Counted from the first letter of the stretch, positions 34,799-44,174 are shown. The stretch is DNA of 64,000 bases from Natroniella sp046097105 (GCF_046097105.1 NZ_CP175562.1:992001-1056000); one strand, 5' to 3'. Numbers and translations: made by a program. The notes: generated by a model not told the origin, from the sequence alone.

Positions 34799-35812
34799 AT
34801 GAACCCTGAACAGATTTTAAAAAAAGAGCTCAACCAATTGGCCCCCGTCTATTTAGCTTATGGGGATAATTACTTAATCAAAGAATTTAGTAAAAAATTC
34901 ATTAATACTTTCGTCAATCAACAAATGAAAGATTTTGGTTATGATTTAATTACAGAAACTAGCGATGATTTTATTTATAGAATTATAAACTCAACCCAAG
35001 TAATGCCCTTTATGTCTGATAAGAGAATTGTAGTTGTCCATGCTACAAACTTATTCAGTAAAAAGATGGAGGGAAGTGATTCATTAATTACTCTACTTGA
35101 TGATTTTCCCACAACAACTAGCTTGTTATTTGTCAGCTTTAAAAAACCTGACAAACGGCTTAAATTGTATAAAAAAGTAGCTAGCATAGGAGAAACACTG
35201 CAATTTAAAGAATTAAAATATAAAAAATTAGATAATTGGATTAAAACTAAAGTAAGAGCAGAAGGTTTAACTATTGATTTTCAAGCAATCAAATTGCTAG
35301 AATCAACCTTTAACAATGATTTGCAGCGATTAGATACAGAATTAGAAAAAATCATCACTTTTATTGGCCCTAAAAAGGAAGGAAAGATTACTAAACAGGA
35401 TGTAACAAAAATCATCAGCAAAGATCAATTGCTAAAAGAAAATGCTATTTTTGACTTTGTAGATGCTATTGGTAAGAAAAATAATTCTCAAGCTTTAAAT
35501 TTACTGAACCAAATTATAGAAGATGGTGGTTCTCCTAAACAAATCTTAGGAATGATTGCTCGACAGATTAGATTAATGATCCAGACTAAATCTTTATACC
35601 ACAAAAATTTAACTGTTAAGCAAATTGCTCGTAAATTAAACCAACACCCCTATCCAATTGAAAAATGTTTAAAACAGAGTAAAAACTTCTCAATGGATAG
35701 TTTAGAGCAAGGCCTTGAAGAATTGCACAAAACAGATATAAAGTTGGTTAGCAAGGGTAATCCAGAACTAGAAATGGAGCTACTGATCTTAAAACTGAGC
35801 CAATTAGAATAA
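34799..35812 (+). CDS. holA: DNA polymerase III delta subunit
   Basis: 337 residues. The N-terminal AAA+-like domain has LAPVYLAYGDNYLIKEF in the degenerate Walker region, and FLSFKKPDKRLK and KLDNWIKTKVRAEGL are typical of Firmicute HolA. The C-terminal collar domain contains IFDFVDAIGKKNNSQAL and GGSPKQILGMIARQIRLM. It opens the beta clamp within the clamp loader. ATG with AGGAGG nearby; a strong terminator follows. Single-gene unit. Confidence 0.92.
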   Translation: MNPEQILKKELNQLAPVYLAYGDNYLIKEFSKKFINTFVNQQMKDFGYDLITETSDDFIYRIINSTQVMPFMSDKRIVVVHATNLFSKKMEGSDSLITLLDDFPTTTSLLFVSFKKPDKRLKLYKKVASIGETLQFKELKYKKLDNWIKTKVRAEGLTIDFQAIKLLESTFNNDLQRLDTELEKIITFIGPKKEGKITKQDVTKIISKDQLLKENAIFDFVDAIGKKNNSQALNLLNQIIEDGGSPKQILGMIARQIRLMIQTKSLYHKNLTVKQIARKLNQHPYPIEKCLKQSKNFSMDSLEQGLEELHKTDIKLVSKGNPELEMELLILKLSQLE

Positions 35813-35813
35813 T

Positions 35814-35852
35814 AAATTTAGTTAGATAATCTTCATTATCTAACTAAATTTT
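35814..35852 (+). terminator. Terminator of holA
   Basis: A 17-base perfect stem (AAATTTAGTTAGATAAT) with loop CTTC and a short T run, directly at the holA stop. Confidence 0.85.
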
Positions 35853-35984
35853 CAATAATCTAGCCATTGTCACAAAATATAACACTTTACATGCTCATCT
35901 GATTAGTAATAAATAATTCTCCCTTCAATTAATTAACTGCTCAGTTAATTGTCGGTGGCTTTGCTTCAACTAAAATTCTTATAT

Positions 35985-36434
35985 TTATTCACTTAAGTAA
36001 TCAATAATATCTCCTCGACTAACAATTCCTATTAAGTTTCCTTCTTTATTAACAACAGGTGCCCGCTTAATCTCATGATCAGCTAATATAGTTGCTACAT
36101 CCTCAACTGTTGCATCAGAAGTAACGGTACAAACTTCAGTCTCCATTACATCTTTCACTTTAGCTCCTACCATCTTCTTGAATTCTTCTTCAAATTTCTT
36201 AAAACTCTCTAAATATAAAATACTATCTAGTAGATAAATATAATTAGGTAATTCAAGTTTTTTGCCCTGACGAATTAAATCACTATCACTTACAATCCCT
36301 ACTAGCTCTTTATCATCTATCACAGGCACCCCACTGATCTTATTCTCACTTAAAATTCTAGCCACTTCTTTAACACCTGTTTCTGGGCCAACAGTAATCA
36401 CATCTTCTGTCATAATTTCAACTACTTTCTTCAT
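35985..36434 (-). CDS. Tandem CBS-domain protein
   Basis: 149 residues composed of two CBS motifs: MTEDVITVGPETGVKEVARI...GVPVIDDKELVGIVSDSDLI and METEVCTVTSDATVEDVATI...RAPVVNKEGNLIGIVSRGDII, separated by a ~40-residue helical insert. CBS pairs bind adenosyl nucleotides and report energy state. No effector domain is attached. ATG preceded by AAAGGAGG. Confidence 0.9.
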   Translation of the reverse strand: MKKVVEIMTEDVITVGPETGVKEVARILSENKISGVPVIDDKELVGIVSDSDLIRQGKKLELPNYIYLLDSILYLESFKKFEEEFKKMVGAKVKDVMETEVCTVTSDATVEDVATILADHEIKRAPVVNKEGNLIGIVSRGDIIDYLSE

Positions 36435-36771
36435 TTTTATCCTCCTTTCAAATAATAAATCTTACTTTTAGAATTAGGATTTAGAACTTGACTTATACTT
36501 AAAAAGAAATAATAAAATTAAATATAACTTTTCCAATTAGTCCTTTCAAATTCAATTCAGTTGCCTTTTTTAATTATTACTCAATTTAATTTCCATTATT
36601 ACATATTTGTTACTTGTTAATATTATAAAACATAAATTAATATTTTTCAATATATTTAATTTTTTATCACTGTTTTTCCATAAAAACACTTTTCTTATAA
36701 ATGAAAATTGCCACCTAATTTTATATTAGCCTTCATTTTTTACTTAAGCATCAACTACAATAAATAAAAAA

Positions 36772-36808
36772 AGACCAACCCTATAATTAAAAGTTACAGG
36801 GTTGATCT
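36772..36808 (-). terminator. Terminator of the ssb gene
   Basis: AGATCAACCCTGTAA pairs with TATAGGGTTGGTCT on the minus strand, followed by seven T residues. The remaining gap 36435-36771 is AT-rich, with nothing recognised beyond the CBS gene's upstream region. Confidence 0.85.
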
Positions 36809-36813
36809 AATTA

Positions 36814-37155
36814 TTAAGCACTCACTTCTTCACGTGGGCTATCTAAAAATTTAACTTCTCTAGCAATAATACCGGTTCTATATCTCTTTTTGCCTGTATC
36901 TTCATCATTCCAACTATTGACCTCAATACGTCCTTGAACTGCAATCAATCTTCCCTTCGTTAAAAACTCATCACACTGCTCCGCCAATCGATTCCAAACT
37001 GTAACATAGATAAAATCTGTCTTACGCTCTCCTTCTTTATTTCTATAATCACGTTCCACAGCTACCACTAAATTAACCCTCTTACTACCACTTTCCATTT
37101 CAACCAGCTTGGGATCCCTTGCCAACCTTCCGACCAAATTGACTTGGTTTAACAT
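36814..37155 (-). CDS. ssb: Short single-stranded DNA-binding protein (SsbB-like)
   Basis: 113 residues from the ATG at 37155 (GGAG nine bases before); a longer in-frame start at 37176 is not supported. One OB fold: MLNQVNLVGRLARDPKL, FIYVTVWNRLAEQC, GRLIAVQGRIEVNSW. It ends REEVSA without the disordered acidic tail and DDDIPF-like tip needed to recruit partner proteins, so it resembles the accessory competence-type SSB rather than the replication SSB. That would fit natural transformation using the type IV pili nearby, which is inference. Confidence 0.88.
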   Translation of the reverse strand: MLNQVNLVGRLARDPKLVEMESGSKRVNLVVAVERDYRNKEGERKTDFIYVTVWNRLAEQCDEFLTKGRLIAVQGRIEVNSWNDEDTGKKRYRTGIIAREVKFLDSPREEVSA

Positions 37156-37332
37156 CAATTTCAACTCCTTTTTCAAGATTCTCTATTATTTTAACCAAGC
37201 CAAGCATATATATACTGGTTTTCCATTAATTCCTTAACTTGTCTTCTAAAGCCATTTAGCAGCTAGCTTTTTACTTCCAGCTACGATTAAGTTTAATTGA
37301 TATAAAGTCTTCTTTTAAACTTAGATACTACT

Positions 37333-38298
37333 TTAATTACGGTTTCTTAAAGTTTCCGTCTCTAAATTAAACTCTTCGGGATTAGCTTCTTCAGTGCTTT
37401 CATCATAAAGCCACGGGCCAACAGGCACCTCATCTTCATCAACAAAACGCCAATCAAGTTCCACTATTCCCTTCTCAATAAAATCGCCTTCTACCTGCTT
37501 ACCTAAATACTCCATAGCCGTAGGTGAAATATCAAGACCAGCCTTATTGGTCTCACGATGTTCTCCGCTCCACCCCATATCTATTCCTGTTTCAGCATAA
37601 GGTCGTTCATCCCTTTTGCTAAAGACATAATAAGGGTCATACACATTCCACGGGCCAACATCTACCCATTGAGCATAAATTGATTCAGAATCTTCTCCAT
37701 CACAATAACGAATCTCAATCCACTTATTCTTAACTTCATTATAATCCTGATAAACCATTCCTTGATAATAGGGGCGATAAGGTAAAGCGTAGTAAAAAGG
37801 ATTTTCTTCTGTCAGATCATTACCCCAAGCTCCATAAAGAGGGTTGCCATCCTCATCTCGATCATTAAAATATGTAGTTTTAATATCAGTATGCCAATTA
37901 GCTACATAACTAAGATTATTAGTTGTATCTACTCTTTGAATATAATTACTATCTATAATCAATTTAAATTCAAAATAAATATCATTTTTAATATTATTTA
38001 CAACTAATTCTGAAAACTCAAAATTTTGACTCTCGTTTTGAAAATTCTTCTCTTTAGTTTTTAAACTGTTCTCATTGCCTATTTCTTTAATATTCAATAT
38101 TACTGTTACCTCTTTTTTCTCAGGCTTTACAGTTAAATATTCTCCCTTAACATTAAAAGATTCACCTTCTGTAACTCGCTCTGGAAAAGAAATAAACTCC
38201 AATTGGCCATTATCATCACTACTACATCCTACAACAAACAAAACTATTAGCAAACATATTAGCAAATTTAATTTAAGTGATTTTTTATATTTAAACAT
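37333..38298 (-). CDS. Lipoprotein with a DPBB/RlpA-like C-terminal region
   Basis: 321 residues. Lipobox LFVVGCSS (Cys ~26). An N-terminal beta-sandwich-like region (about 30-130) precedes a C-terminal region (about 170-300). The latter contains AQWVDVGPWNVYDPYYVF and AGLDISPTAMEYLG, then VELDWRFVDEDEVPVGPW. The W-D-GP...D...GLD-S spacing resembles double-psi beta-barrel proteins (RlpA/expansin-like), which act on or bind cell-wall glycans. Family match is by pattern only. It is a single gene with its own upstream region. Confidence 0.6.
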   Translation of the reverse strand: MFKYKKSLKLNLLICLLIVLFVVGCSSDDNGQLEFISFPERVTEGESFNVKGEYLTVKPEKKEVTVILNIKEIGNENSLKTKEKNFQNESQNFEFSELVVNNIKNDIYFEFKLIIDSNYIQRVDTTNNLSYVANWHTDIKTTYFNDRDEDGNPLYGAWGNDLTEENPFYYALPYRPYYQGMVYQDYNEVKNKWIEIRYCDGEDSESIYAQWVDVGPWNVYDPYYVFSKRDERPYAETGIDMGWSGEHRETNKAGLDISPTAMEYLGKQVEGDFIEKGIVELDWRFVDEDEVPVGPWLYDESTEEANPEEFNLETETLRNRN

Positions 38299-38373
38299 AC
38301 TTCCCTCCCAAGTTAGCTTTTATTACTATATTCTACTCTTGCTTGTAGATTTCCTGTATTATATTCTCAATAA

Positions 38374-38395
38374 TAAAAAACAAGGGCCATACCCT
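38374..38395 (-). terminator. Orphan minus-strand terminator
   Basis: On the minus strand CAAGGG-TATGG-CCCTTG is followed by TTTTTTATT. No minus-strand gene lies between it and the rightward hemerythrin gene, so it may end a small RNA starting near a TATAAT at about 38486. Confidence 0.5.
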
Positions 38396-38591
38396 TGAAC
38401 TGAAATTTATTTATATTAAGTTTAAATATGATATAAACCCTTATAGTTTAAGTGCTTAATTTAACTTTTAAACTCTCCTATAAAAATTATAGCAAATTAA
38501 TTTCCATTATCTAAAGGATTTTCTTAAAGTTTATTGAATTAAAATATAATAACAGGAATCATTATTATTACTAAAAAAAGGAGTGAGAATT

Positions 38592-38996
38592 ATGTTATGG
38601 AAAGAAAAATACAAGATAGGCATTGAAAAGATCGACCAACAACATCAAGAACTATTTAATCGATTAAATAGTTTTTTAGATGTCGTTCGTAATGATGAAG
38701 AGCTTGAGAATAAAATAGAAGAGCTCGAAGAGACACTTGATTTTATGGGCCAATATGTTGTTGTTCATTTTGATTCAGAAGAGAAGATACAACAAGAATA
38801 TAATTACCCTTATTACGAAGAACACAAAGATGTTCACGATAGATTCAAAAAAGAAATTATCAAGTTTAAAGAAGAGTTTGAAGCAGACAAATATAATGAA
38901 GATCTCATTATGGAGTTTAGTGGTAAACTACTAACCTGGTTAATCAATCATGTTGCTGATGAAGATCAAAAAATTGCTGATTATGTCCAAGAGTAA
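38592..38996 (+). CDS. Bacteriohemerythrin
   Basis: 134 residues from the ATG at 38592; a GTG nine bases upstream overlaps the GGAG site. Four-helix diiron fold with ligands in IDQQHQELFNRLN (His), VHFDSEEKIQ (His, Glu), HKDVHDRF (two His) and LINHVADEDQKIADY (His, Asp). It binds oxygen and may deliver or scavenge it in an anaerobe. Upstream of cheX with a 33-base gap, suggesting a link to aerotaxis. Confidence 0.92.
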   Translation: MLWKEKYKIGIEKIDQQHQELFNRLNSFLDVVRNDEELENKIEELEETLDFMGQYVVVHFDSEEKIQQEYNYPYYEEHKDVHDRFKKEIIKFKEEFEADKYNEDLIMEFSGKLLTWLINHVADEDQKIADYVQE

Positions 38997-39029
38997 TTAA
39001 AACAAAATCTTTAAAGGAGGAACTTTAAG

Positions 39030-39497
39030 ATGGCTAATGATTACATAGAACCGATCTTTACTGCTACTAATAAGGTCTTAAATAATATTCTTCAATTAGA
39101 AGAGATTGAACATGGGCCAATGACTGTCACTGAAGAATTAATCTCAACTAAGAAGGTTAATATCTCTATTGGTGTAACTGGTGATTTAGAAGGTGCTATT
39201 ATCTTCAGTTTCCCAGAAGAGATAGCACTCAAGATAGTACAAGAGATGTCCGGTATGGAAATAACAGAGATCGACAAATTTGTTACTTCCGCAGTCAGTG
39301 AACTAGGAAATATTATCTGTGGTAATGCTATGACAAAACTTAACCAAAATGATTACTGTTGTGATATTACTCCCCCTCAAGTGATTATTGGAGTTAATAA
39401 TAAGATTTCACTGACAAGTGAGGAGATCTCTATTCAGCCTCTTGAGACTGATTTTGGAAAGTTTGATGTTAATATTGGGCTCTATTTAAACCATTAA
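39030..39497 (+). CDS. cheX: CheX chemotaxis phosphatase family protein
   Basis: 155 residues. The CheX/CheC phosphatase helix is visible as TSAVSELGNIICGNAMTKL (Glu and Asn catalytic), within a fold starting YIEPIFTATNKVLNNI. CheX dephosphorylates CheY-P. AAAGGAGG precedes the ATG, and a terminator follows. No other che genes are in the window. Confidence 0.9.
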   Translation: MANDYIEPIFTATNKVLNNILQLEEIEHGPMTVTEELISTKKVNISIGVTGDLEGAIIFSFPEEIALKIVQEMSGMEITEIDKFVTSAVSELGNIICGNAMTKLNQNDYCCDITPPQVIIGVNNKISLTSEEISIQPLETDFGKFDVNIGLYLNH

Positions 39498-39536
39498 AAA
39501 GATAAGCTATGGGGTTGGCCCGTAGCTTATCTTTTT
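39496..39536. terminator. Terminator of the hemerythrin-cheX unit
   Basis: A stem of 14 bases (AAAAAGATAAGCTA) around a 13-base loop, ending in a T run. Confidence 0.85.
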
Positions 39537-39593
39537 AATATTTTCTAGTTGCTTAAGCACAACATCAAAGTAACTACAATCTAAAAAAATAAA

Positions 39594-39624
39594 GCAGACC
39601 CCACAAAGAATGAGATCTGCTTAA
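39594..39624 (-). terminator. Hairpin terminator after the 39637 lipoprotein gene
   Basis: AAGCAGA and TCTGCTT pair across a ~17-base loop just past the stop, with A/T-rich flanks. Confidence 0.5.
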
Positions 39625-39636
39625 TCAAACTACTAC

Positions 39637-40362
39637 TTAATCTATAACTTCATCTAAATTATCTTCATCAGAAATCAACCTTTGCAGACCATCAAACCTA
39701 TCTTCAATCAAATCAATATTATCATCTGCCAAATTAACTAAATAACTCTCTATAATAGTTATTGTACCCTCTATTGCCGGATCAACTACATCTTTCAGAT
39801 TAACCTCTTCAAACTTCTTAATTAATCTTTCTACTTCACCAGGATAAGGGTTGTCAATTACAGCCAAATCAATATATTCTAACCCTAATACCTCTAGATA
39901 TTTTGCAAGTTCTTCATTCTCAACTGTTGATACTAAATCAAATGAGATCTTATACTCTTCCCCAGGTAGAATCTCTTCAATCAAAATCCTCTTTTGAGGT
40001 TGAACCTCTATCAGATGAATCTTATTATCCCCTTCAAAATAATTGCTTTTAACCGCTTCAAACTCTATATCCTGTCTTAATGAAGTCATCTTCTTTTCTT
40101 GAGGAATAAAATAATACCCTTCCTTAGCAGGTCTGATCAAAACCTCTCCTTTACTTAACTGCTTTTCTTCAACTATCTTAGACCATCTACCTTCTTCATC
40201 AGTCCTTACTAAGCCATCACTTCCTATATGTAGCGATACATCTTCAACCCCTACTTCTCCAACTTCTACTATTTGACCAGATATCTCATGTCTCTCCTGT
40301 TCTTTACAACCCGCACCTAAGATAAGAAGTAAACTAATCAGTACTATTACTTTAAGTTTCAT
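39637..40362 (-). CDS. Lipoprotein with a carboxypeptidase-regulatory-like domain
   Basis: 241 residues. Lipobox LILGAGCKE (Cys ~19). Residues ~25-110 form a beta-sandwich domain (ISGQIVEVGEVGVEDVSLHI ... VRTDEEGRWS) like the CarboxypepD_reg modules found in other lipoproteins of this window. A second half (about 110-241) is acidic and unrecognised, ending in a helical region. Extracytoplasmic, function unknown. Confidence 0.65.
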   Translation of the reverse strand: MKLKVIVLISLLLILGAGCKEQERHEISGQIVEVGEVGVEDVSLHIGSDGLVRTDEEGRWSKIVEEKQLSKGEVLIRPAKEGYYFIPQEKKMTSLRQDIEFEAVKSNYFEGDNKIHLIEVQPQKRILIEEILPGEEYKISFDLVSTVENEELAKYLEVLGLEYIDLAVIDNPYPGEVERLIKKFEEVNLKDVVDPAIEGTITIIESYLVNLADDNIDLIEDRFDGLQRLISDEDNLDEVID

Positions 40363-40475
40363 AATTTAATCTCCTTTATATATTTTATAATATCTACTTC
40401 TTATCTTAACTCACTTTTTAAGTCTAATCTATATTAATTTCTTCCATCTTTAGCAATATATCTTGTAACAATAAA

Positions 40476-41315
40476 TTAATTCTCCATTAAAAGTTCTTTC
40501 CTAAACTTATTGAAGACTCCTTGTAAATGGATTTCAATAATATTCTCTATTATTTTTTTATTTTTATTAAATAAGAGTGAACCTTTAATTTCTGCTAAAG
40601 CAGAAATTAACTTATTCCTTACATACCCTACTATTTGATCTAAATCAGTATTTAGATCAAATAGTATATTCACCTCTCCATTCTTCCGATCACTCTTAAA
40701 ATCTTCTAAAGCATCTAAATAATACATTACCTTACACATATTATAAGCTACTTTATAATAATCAACTTCTAAATCAACTAATCCCAAGTTATCAACCACC
40801 AAATTAGCGTAAAGATCACAGATAAAACTTATTCTATAATCTGGTGAATACTCTCTTTGTTCTTCTAATTTCATTCCAGCTACCAACTTCTCTTTTATAC
40901 CCTTTATATTTTTTAAACCTTTAAAGCTCTTATTTCCTTTTATTTTAATCAACTTATGAATTAATTTATCCTTTACCCTATAATCATCACCATCAATCTT
41001 TTTATCAAGATAATAAGTATAAACAACAAAGATTGCTAAATCAGATAACTTATCCAACAAAGAATTTTCAGATACACAACTTACCTTTTTTAAAGGAAAG
41101 AGGCATCTCTTATCTCTAACTCTCCCATGAGAAAAAAGATCTAACTCTGAATCAATAATTAATAATAAAAAAATTAGATCATACTGTAAAAAGAGAGTGG
41201 TCGTTAGACCATGGTTCTTCTTTATACTATGACAAAAACTACAATACATAGCTTTATAAAATTCTCTATCCTCTTTAGATAATAAACATTTTTTAGGTCT
41301 GAAATATCCAAGCAT
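40476..41315 (-). CDS. DUF5685 family protein
   Basis: 279 residues, helical, with N-terminal MLGYFRPKKCLLSKEDREFYKAMYCSFCHSI. The C...YCSFC pattern and later C residues (RDKRCLFPL, VSCV) mark the DUF5685 family, probably a metal- or redox-sensitive cytosolic protein. It is encoded with a DedA protein and a DnaJ-TPR protein in one run, an association seen elsewhere in Firmicutes. Function unknown. Confidence 0.75.
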   Translation of the reverse strand: MLGYFRPKKCLLSKEDREFYKAMYCSFCHSIKKNHGLTTTLFLQYDLIFLLLIIDSELDLFSHGRVRDKRCLFPLKKVSCVSENSLLDKLSDLAIFVVYTYYLDKKIDGDDYRVKDKLIHKLIKIKGNKSFKGLKNIKGIKEKLVAGMKLEEQREYSPDYRISFICDLYANLVVDNLGLVDLEVDYYKVAYNMCKVMYYLDALEDFKSDRKNGEVNILFDLNTDLDQIVGYVRNKLISALAEIKGSLLFNKNKKIIENIIEIHLQGVFNKFRKELLMEN

Positions 41316-41344
41316 AATTCTCCTCCCAACCTAAGATAAATTAC

Positions 41345-41941
41345 TTAATCATTTATTTTCTTCTTTACCCTACGTTTATTTACTAGATAAAATATAGTAT
41401 AAATTAAAAAAAACACTCCTGCATTCAATAAACCGACAATTAGTGAATATTCTAAAATCAACTCCCCAATAAAAAAAGCACTAATAAAAAAAGAAAAAGA
41501 ATATATACAATCACCTATAAAAAACATAACCATAGCCTTTAAAAAAGGTTTATCTGTATAGCCAGCAATAACAGGAGTGTACTTACCTAAAATTGGAATT
41601 AGTTTAGAGAATAAATAAAATATAGTCTGGTTGCTTAAAAAAAACCTACTCCCTTTAAGTAATAACTTATAAAAAAAGCCTTTAACTCCAGCTTTAAACA
41701 GATAACGACTCTGCCTGTCAGCAAAATATTTACCTACCTTAAATAATAATAGATCAATAATTACAAGTGCTATTAAAAAACTTAATACAGTTAACTGTAA
41801 ATCTAGTTTTCCAGTAGAATAGAGTAAACCAGCCAATACTATAAAGACTGGAATCCCTGAATAATTAATTAAAGTACCTAAAAAAATAATAATATAGCCA
41901 TATTCAAAGATTAACCTTATTAATTCATCAACCTCAAACAT
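41345..41941 (-). CDS. DedA/SNARE-associated (VTT) family membrane protein
   Basis: 198 residues with four or five membrane segments. The family pattern is GTLINYSGIPVFIVLAGLLYSTG, then KYTPVIAGYTDKPFLKAMVMF, where proline-rich amphipathic hairpins re-enter the membrane. DedA proteins are lipid (undecaprenyl phosphate or phosphatidylethanolamine) scramblases/flippases or affect proton motive force. The usual F-G-R signature is weak. Located between DUF5685 and DnaJ-TPR genes. Confidence 0.78.
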   Translation of the reverse strand: MFEVDELIRLIFEYGYIIIFLGTLINYSGIPVFIVLAGLLYSTGKLDLQLTVLSFLIALVIIDLLLFKVGKYFADRQSRYLFKAGVKGFFYKLLLKGSRFFLSNQTIFYLFSKLIPILGKYTPVIAGYTDKPFLKAMVMFFIGDCIYSFSFFISAFFIGELILEYSLIVGLLNAGVFFLIYTIFYLVNKRRVKKKIND

Positions 41942-41954
41942 TTAAACACTTCCT

Positions 41955-42749
41955 TTAACAACAATCAAAACAGCATTTAAGAACTAGACAAAAACAACAT
42001 AAATCATCACAGCAACTTTCTTCATTATGCTGAGTATGTGAGTTATTCCAAACCTGCTTCCTCTTTTGTAATATCGGATTATTAGGATCTATTCTTTCTA
42101 ATTTGTTCCAGTTTTGATCTGCTTTTGTTAAATTGCCAGCTGACTCATAAGCAATAGCCAAGTGGGCAATATAGCCTGGTATTTGACCATCAATCTCTAC
42201 TGCTTTTTTAAGCTTGGTTATTGCTTTCCTAAAATGGCCAGTCTCATTTAAAGCAACCCCATAATTTCCAAAAAACCATCCAGCATTATAACCTAACTTT
42301 TCTGCTTGCTCAAAATCAGAGAGAGATGCTTTAGCTTGACTTGAATTTAGATAAGCCAAACCTCTAAAAGCATAAGGGATTGGGCTATTTGAATTTAAAT
42401 TAATTGCCTGCTTACATTTCTGCTTAGCCTCAGTCCACTGCCTATTATTCAATAAGTTATCAATTTCCTGCAATAATACTTCAAATTGATTTAACCCTCT
42501 GCTTGTACTCTGTTGCTGGGCACTTGAACCTTTTCTATTTCTATCATACCTGCTCCGTTCTTCTGGATCTCCTAAAACGTCATAAGCCTCTTTAACTTCT
42601 TTAAATTTTTCTAATGTCAACTCCTTAAGCGGATTATCATAATGTCGATCAGGATGATATTTTTTAACTAATTCTCTATATTTTTGCTTAATTTCAGCCT
42701 GACTAGCATTAGATGAAACCTCCAATATTTCATAATAATCTTTAGACAT
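41955..42749 (-). CDS. DnaJ-domain protein with TPR repeats and a Cys-rich tail
   Basis: 264 residues. N-terminal J domain (about 3-70) with HPD intact in KKYHPDRHYD, three to four TPRs (about 95-235; for example IPYAFRGLAYLNSSQAKASL and GWFFGNYGVALNETGHFRKA), and a C-terminal tail of ~20 residues with nine Cys (SCCDDLCCFCLVLKCCFDCC). The tail could be lipid-modified or metal-binding. It would recruit DnaK to specific clients. First gene of the DnaJ-DedA-DUF5685 run. Confidence 0.85.
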   Translation of the reverse strand: MSKDYYEILEVSSNASQAEIKQKYRELVKKYHPDRHYDNPLKELTLEKFKEVKEAYDVLGDPEERSRYDRNRKGSSAQQQSTSRGLNQFEVLLQEIDNLLNNRQWTEAKQKCKQAINLNSNSPIPYAFRGLAYLNSSQAKASLSDFEQAEKLGYNAGWFFGNYGVALNETGHFRKAITKLKKAVEIDGQIPGYIAHLAIAYESAGNLTKADQNWNKLERIDPNNPILQKRKQVWNNSHTQHNEESCCDDLCCFCLVLKCCFDCC

Positions 42750-43132
42750 CTTAAATTTAACCTCCTATATCTTTATCTACAAACCCTATTTTCTATATAT
42801 AACTAACATTTAACTCAATAACATCTCTTTTTTTAAAATAAAAAACCATGAAAACTCCAATCAATATATCATCCCTCATTTACACAATACTACATTCTTG
42901 CATAAAATCCTCCAATTATTTATCTTTATATCAGAGTTTAGTGTAAATTGTGTCAAAAAAAGCAGGATAGTAGAAGGAGGACACCCCACTGAAAAAGAAG
43001 ATATGATAATAGTCAATGATTAAAAATATTAATTTAATGGCCAACAGCACTACACTTCACCTTAAATTCTTTCTTTAGCTTATTTTAAGAGCAATCAAAA
43101 AAATAACTTTACTAAACAAAGGAGACATAAAT
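42750..43132. other. Gene-free divergent region
   Basis: Separates the leftward DnaJ cluster from rightward azlC. A TTGACA on the minus strand (around 42953) precedes a TATAAA at too long a spacing for confidence. No T-box, riboswitch or short gene could be recognised. Confidence 0.4.
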
Positions 43133-43879
43133 ATGGTTAATAAGATCAAAACTTTAAATCAAAAAATAAGCAACTCTATAATTAGCCCTTCCTTCCTGGC
43201 AGGAGTTAAAAAAGGTATTCCTATTGCATTAGGCTACATCCCAATTGGAACTACCTTTGGTTTAATGGCAAATTCAGCTGGTATTCCTCACTATATCAGT
43301 ATTATGATGTCCTTACTTGTCTTTGCTGGGGCTAGCCAATTCATTGCTGTTAATTTATTACTATTAAATGCTGGTAGCTGGGAGATTGTTATGACAACTT
43401 TTATTATTAATTTACGCCACTTTCTAATGACTGCTTCCTTAAGCCAAAGGCTAAATCCAGCTTTATCTAAAAAATGGCGTAGTTTGCTAGCTTTTGGAGT
43501 TACTGATGAAACATTTTCAGTAGCTTCTCTAACAAATGAGAAAGAATTAAAATCACAATTTTTATTAGGTTTAAATTTAATCAGTTATAGTGCTTGGGTT
43601 ATTGGTACTGCTATGGGCACCTTTTTAGGAACCAATCTCCCACAGATAATTCAAAATAGTATGGGGCTTGGTCTATACGCTATGTTCATCGGCCTCTTAG
43701 TACCTAGCCTTAAAAAATCACAACCAATCTTAATTACTGCTTTGGTTGCTATCTGCTCTAACTCTGTATTGTACTATAACTTCAGTTCACTTTCTACCGG
43801 TTGGCAGATCATCATCAGCACTACAATTGCAGCTACATTAGGAGCAGTTCTATTCCCCGAAGGAGTTGAAAAAGAATGA
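43133..43879 (+). CDS. azlC: AzlC-family branched-chain amino acid exporter subunit
   Basis: 248 residues with about six membrane segments. Family motifs are GYIPIGTTFGLMANSAG, GASQFIAVNLL, NLRHFLMTASLS and FGVTDETFSV. With AzlD it exports branched-chain amino acids (and analogues) in a LIV-E type transporter. ATG with AAGGAGA. Overlaps azlD by four bases. Confidence 0.92.
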   Translation: MVNKIKTLNQKISNSIISPSFLAGVKKGIPIALGYIPIGTTFGLMANSAGIPHYISIMMSLLVFAGASQFIAVNLLLLNAGSWEIVMTTFIINLRHFLMTASLSQRLNPALSKKWRSLLAFGVTDETFSVASLTNEKELKSQFLLGLNLISYSAWVIGTAMGTFLGTNLPQIIQNSMGLGLYAMFIGLLVPSLKKSQPILITALVAICSNSVLYYNFSSLSTGWQIIISTTIAATLGAVLFPEGVEKE

Positions 43880-44172
43880 ATTTAGTCAATTTAGTCTTAG
43901 CAATGGCAGTAGTAACCTATCTACCACGAGCATTACCAATGGCTTTACTGAAAGAACTTGATTTACCTCCATTTCTTAATCGCTTTTTAAAATTTATTCC
44001 TTATGCTGCCTTAGGTGCTCTTATCTTTCCTGGAATTCTTTACTCCACAGGCAGTTCATTATCAGCAATCCTCGGTGGACTTGTAGCAGTTATATTAGCA
44101 TTAGTTGCACCTCATCTATTATTAGTAGTAATTGGAGGAATTATAGGAGCTTTTATCGGAGAATTATTATAA
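43876..44172 (+). CDS. azlD: AzlD-family branched-chain amino acid exporter subunit
   Basis: 98 residues and three to four hydrophobic helices. AVVTYLPRALPMALL and FLKFIPYAALGALIFPGIL are AzlD hallmarks. Start ATGA overlaps the azlC stop, so the two are translated together. Confidence 0.92.
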   Translation: MNLVNLVLAMAVVTYLPRALPMALLKELDLPPFLNRFLKFIPYAALGALIFPGILYSTGSSLSAILGGLVAVILALVAPHLLLVVIGGIIGAFIGELL

Positions 44173-44174
44173 AA

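Noticed and set aside
42750..43132. T-box or amino-acid riboswitch before azlC
   Set aside because: No T-box GGTGG-type antiterminator motif or specifier loop could be found.
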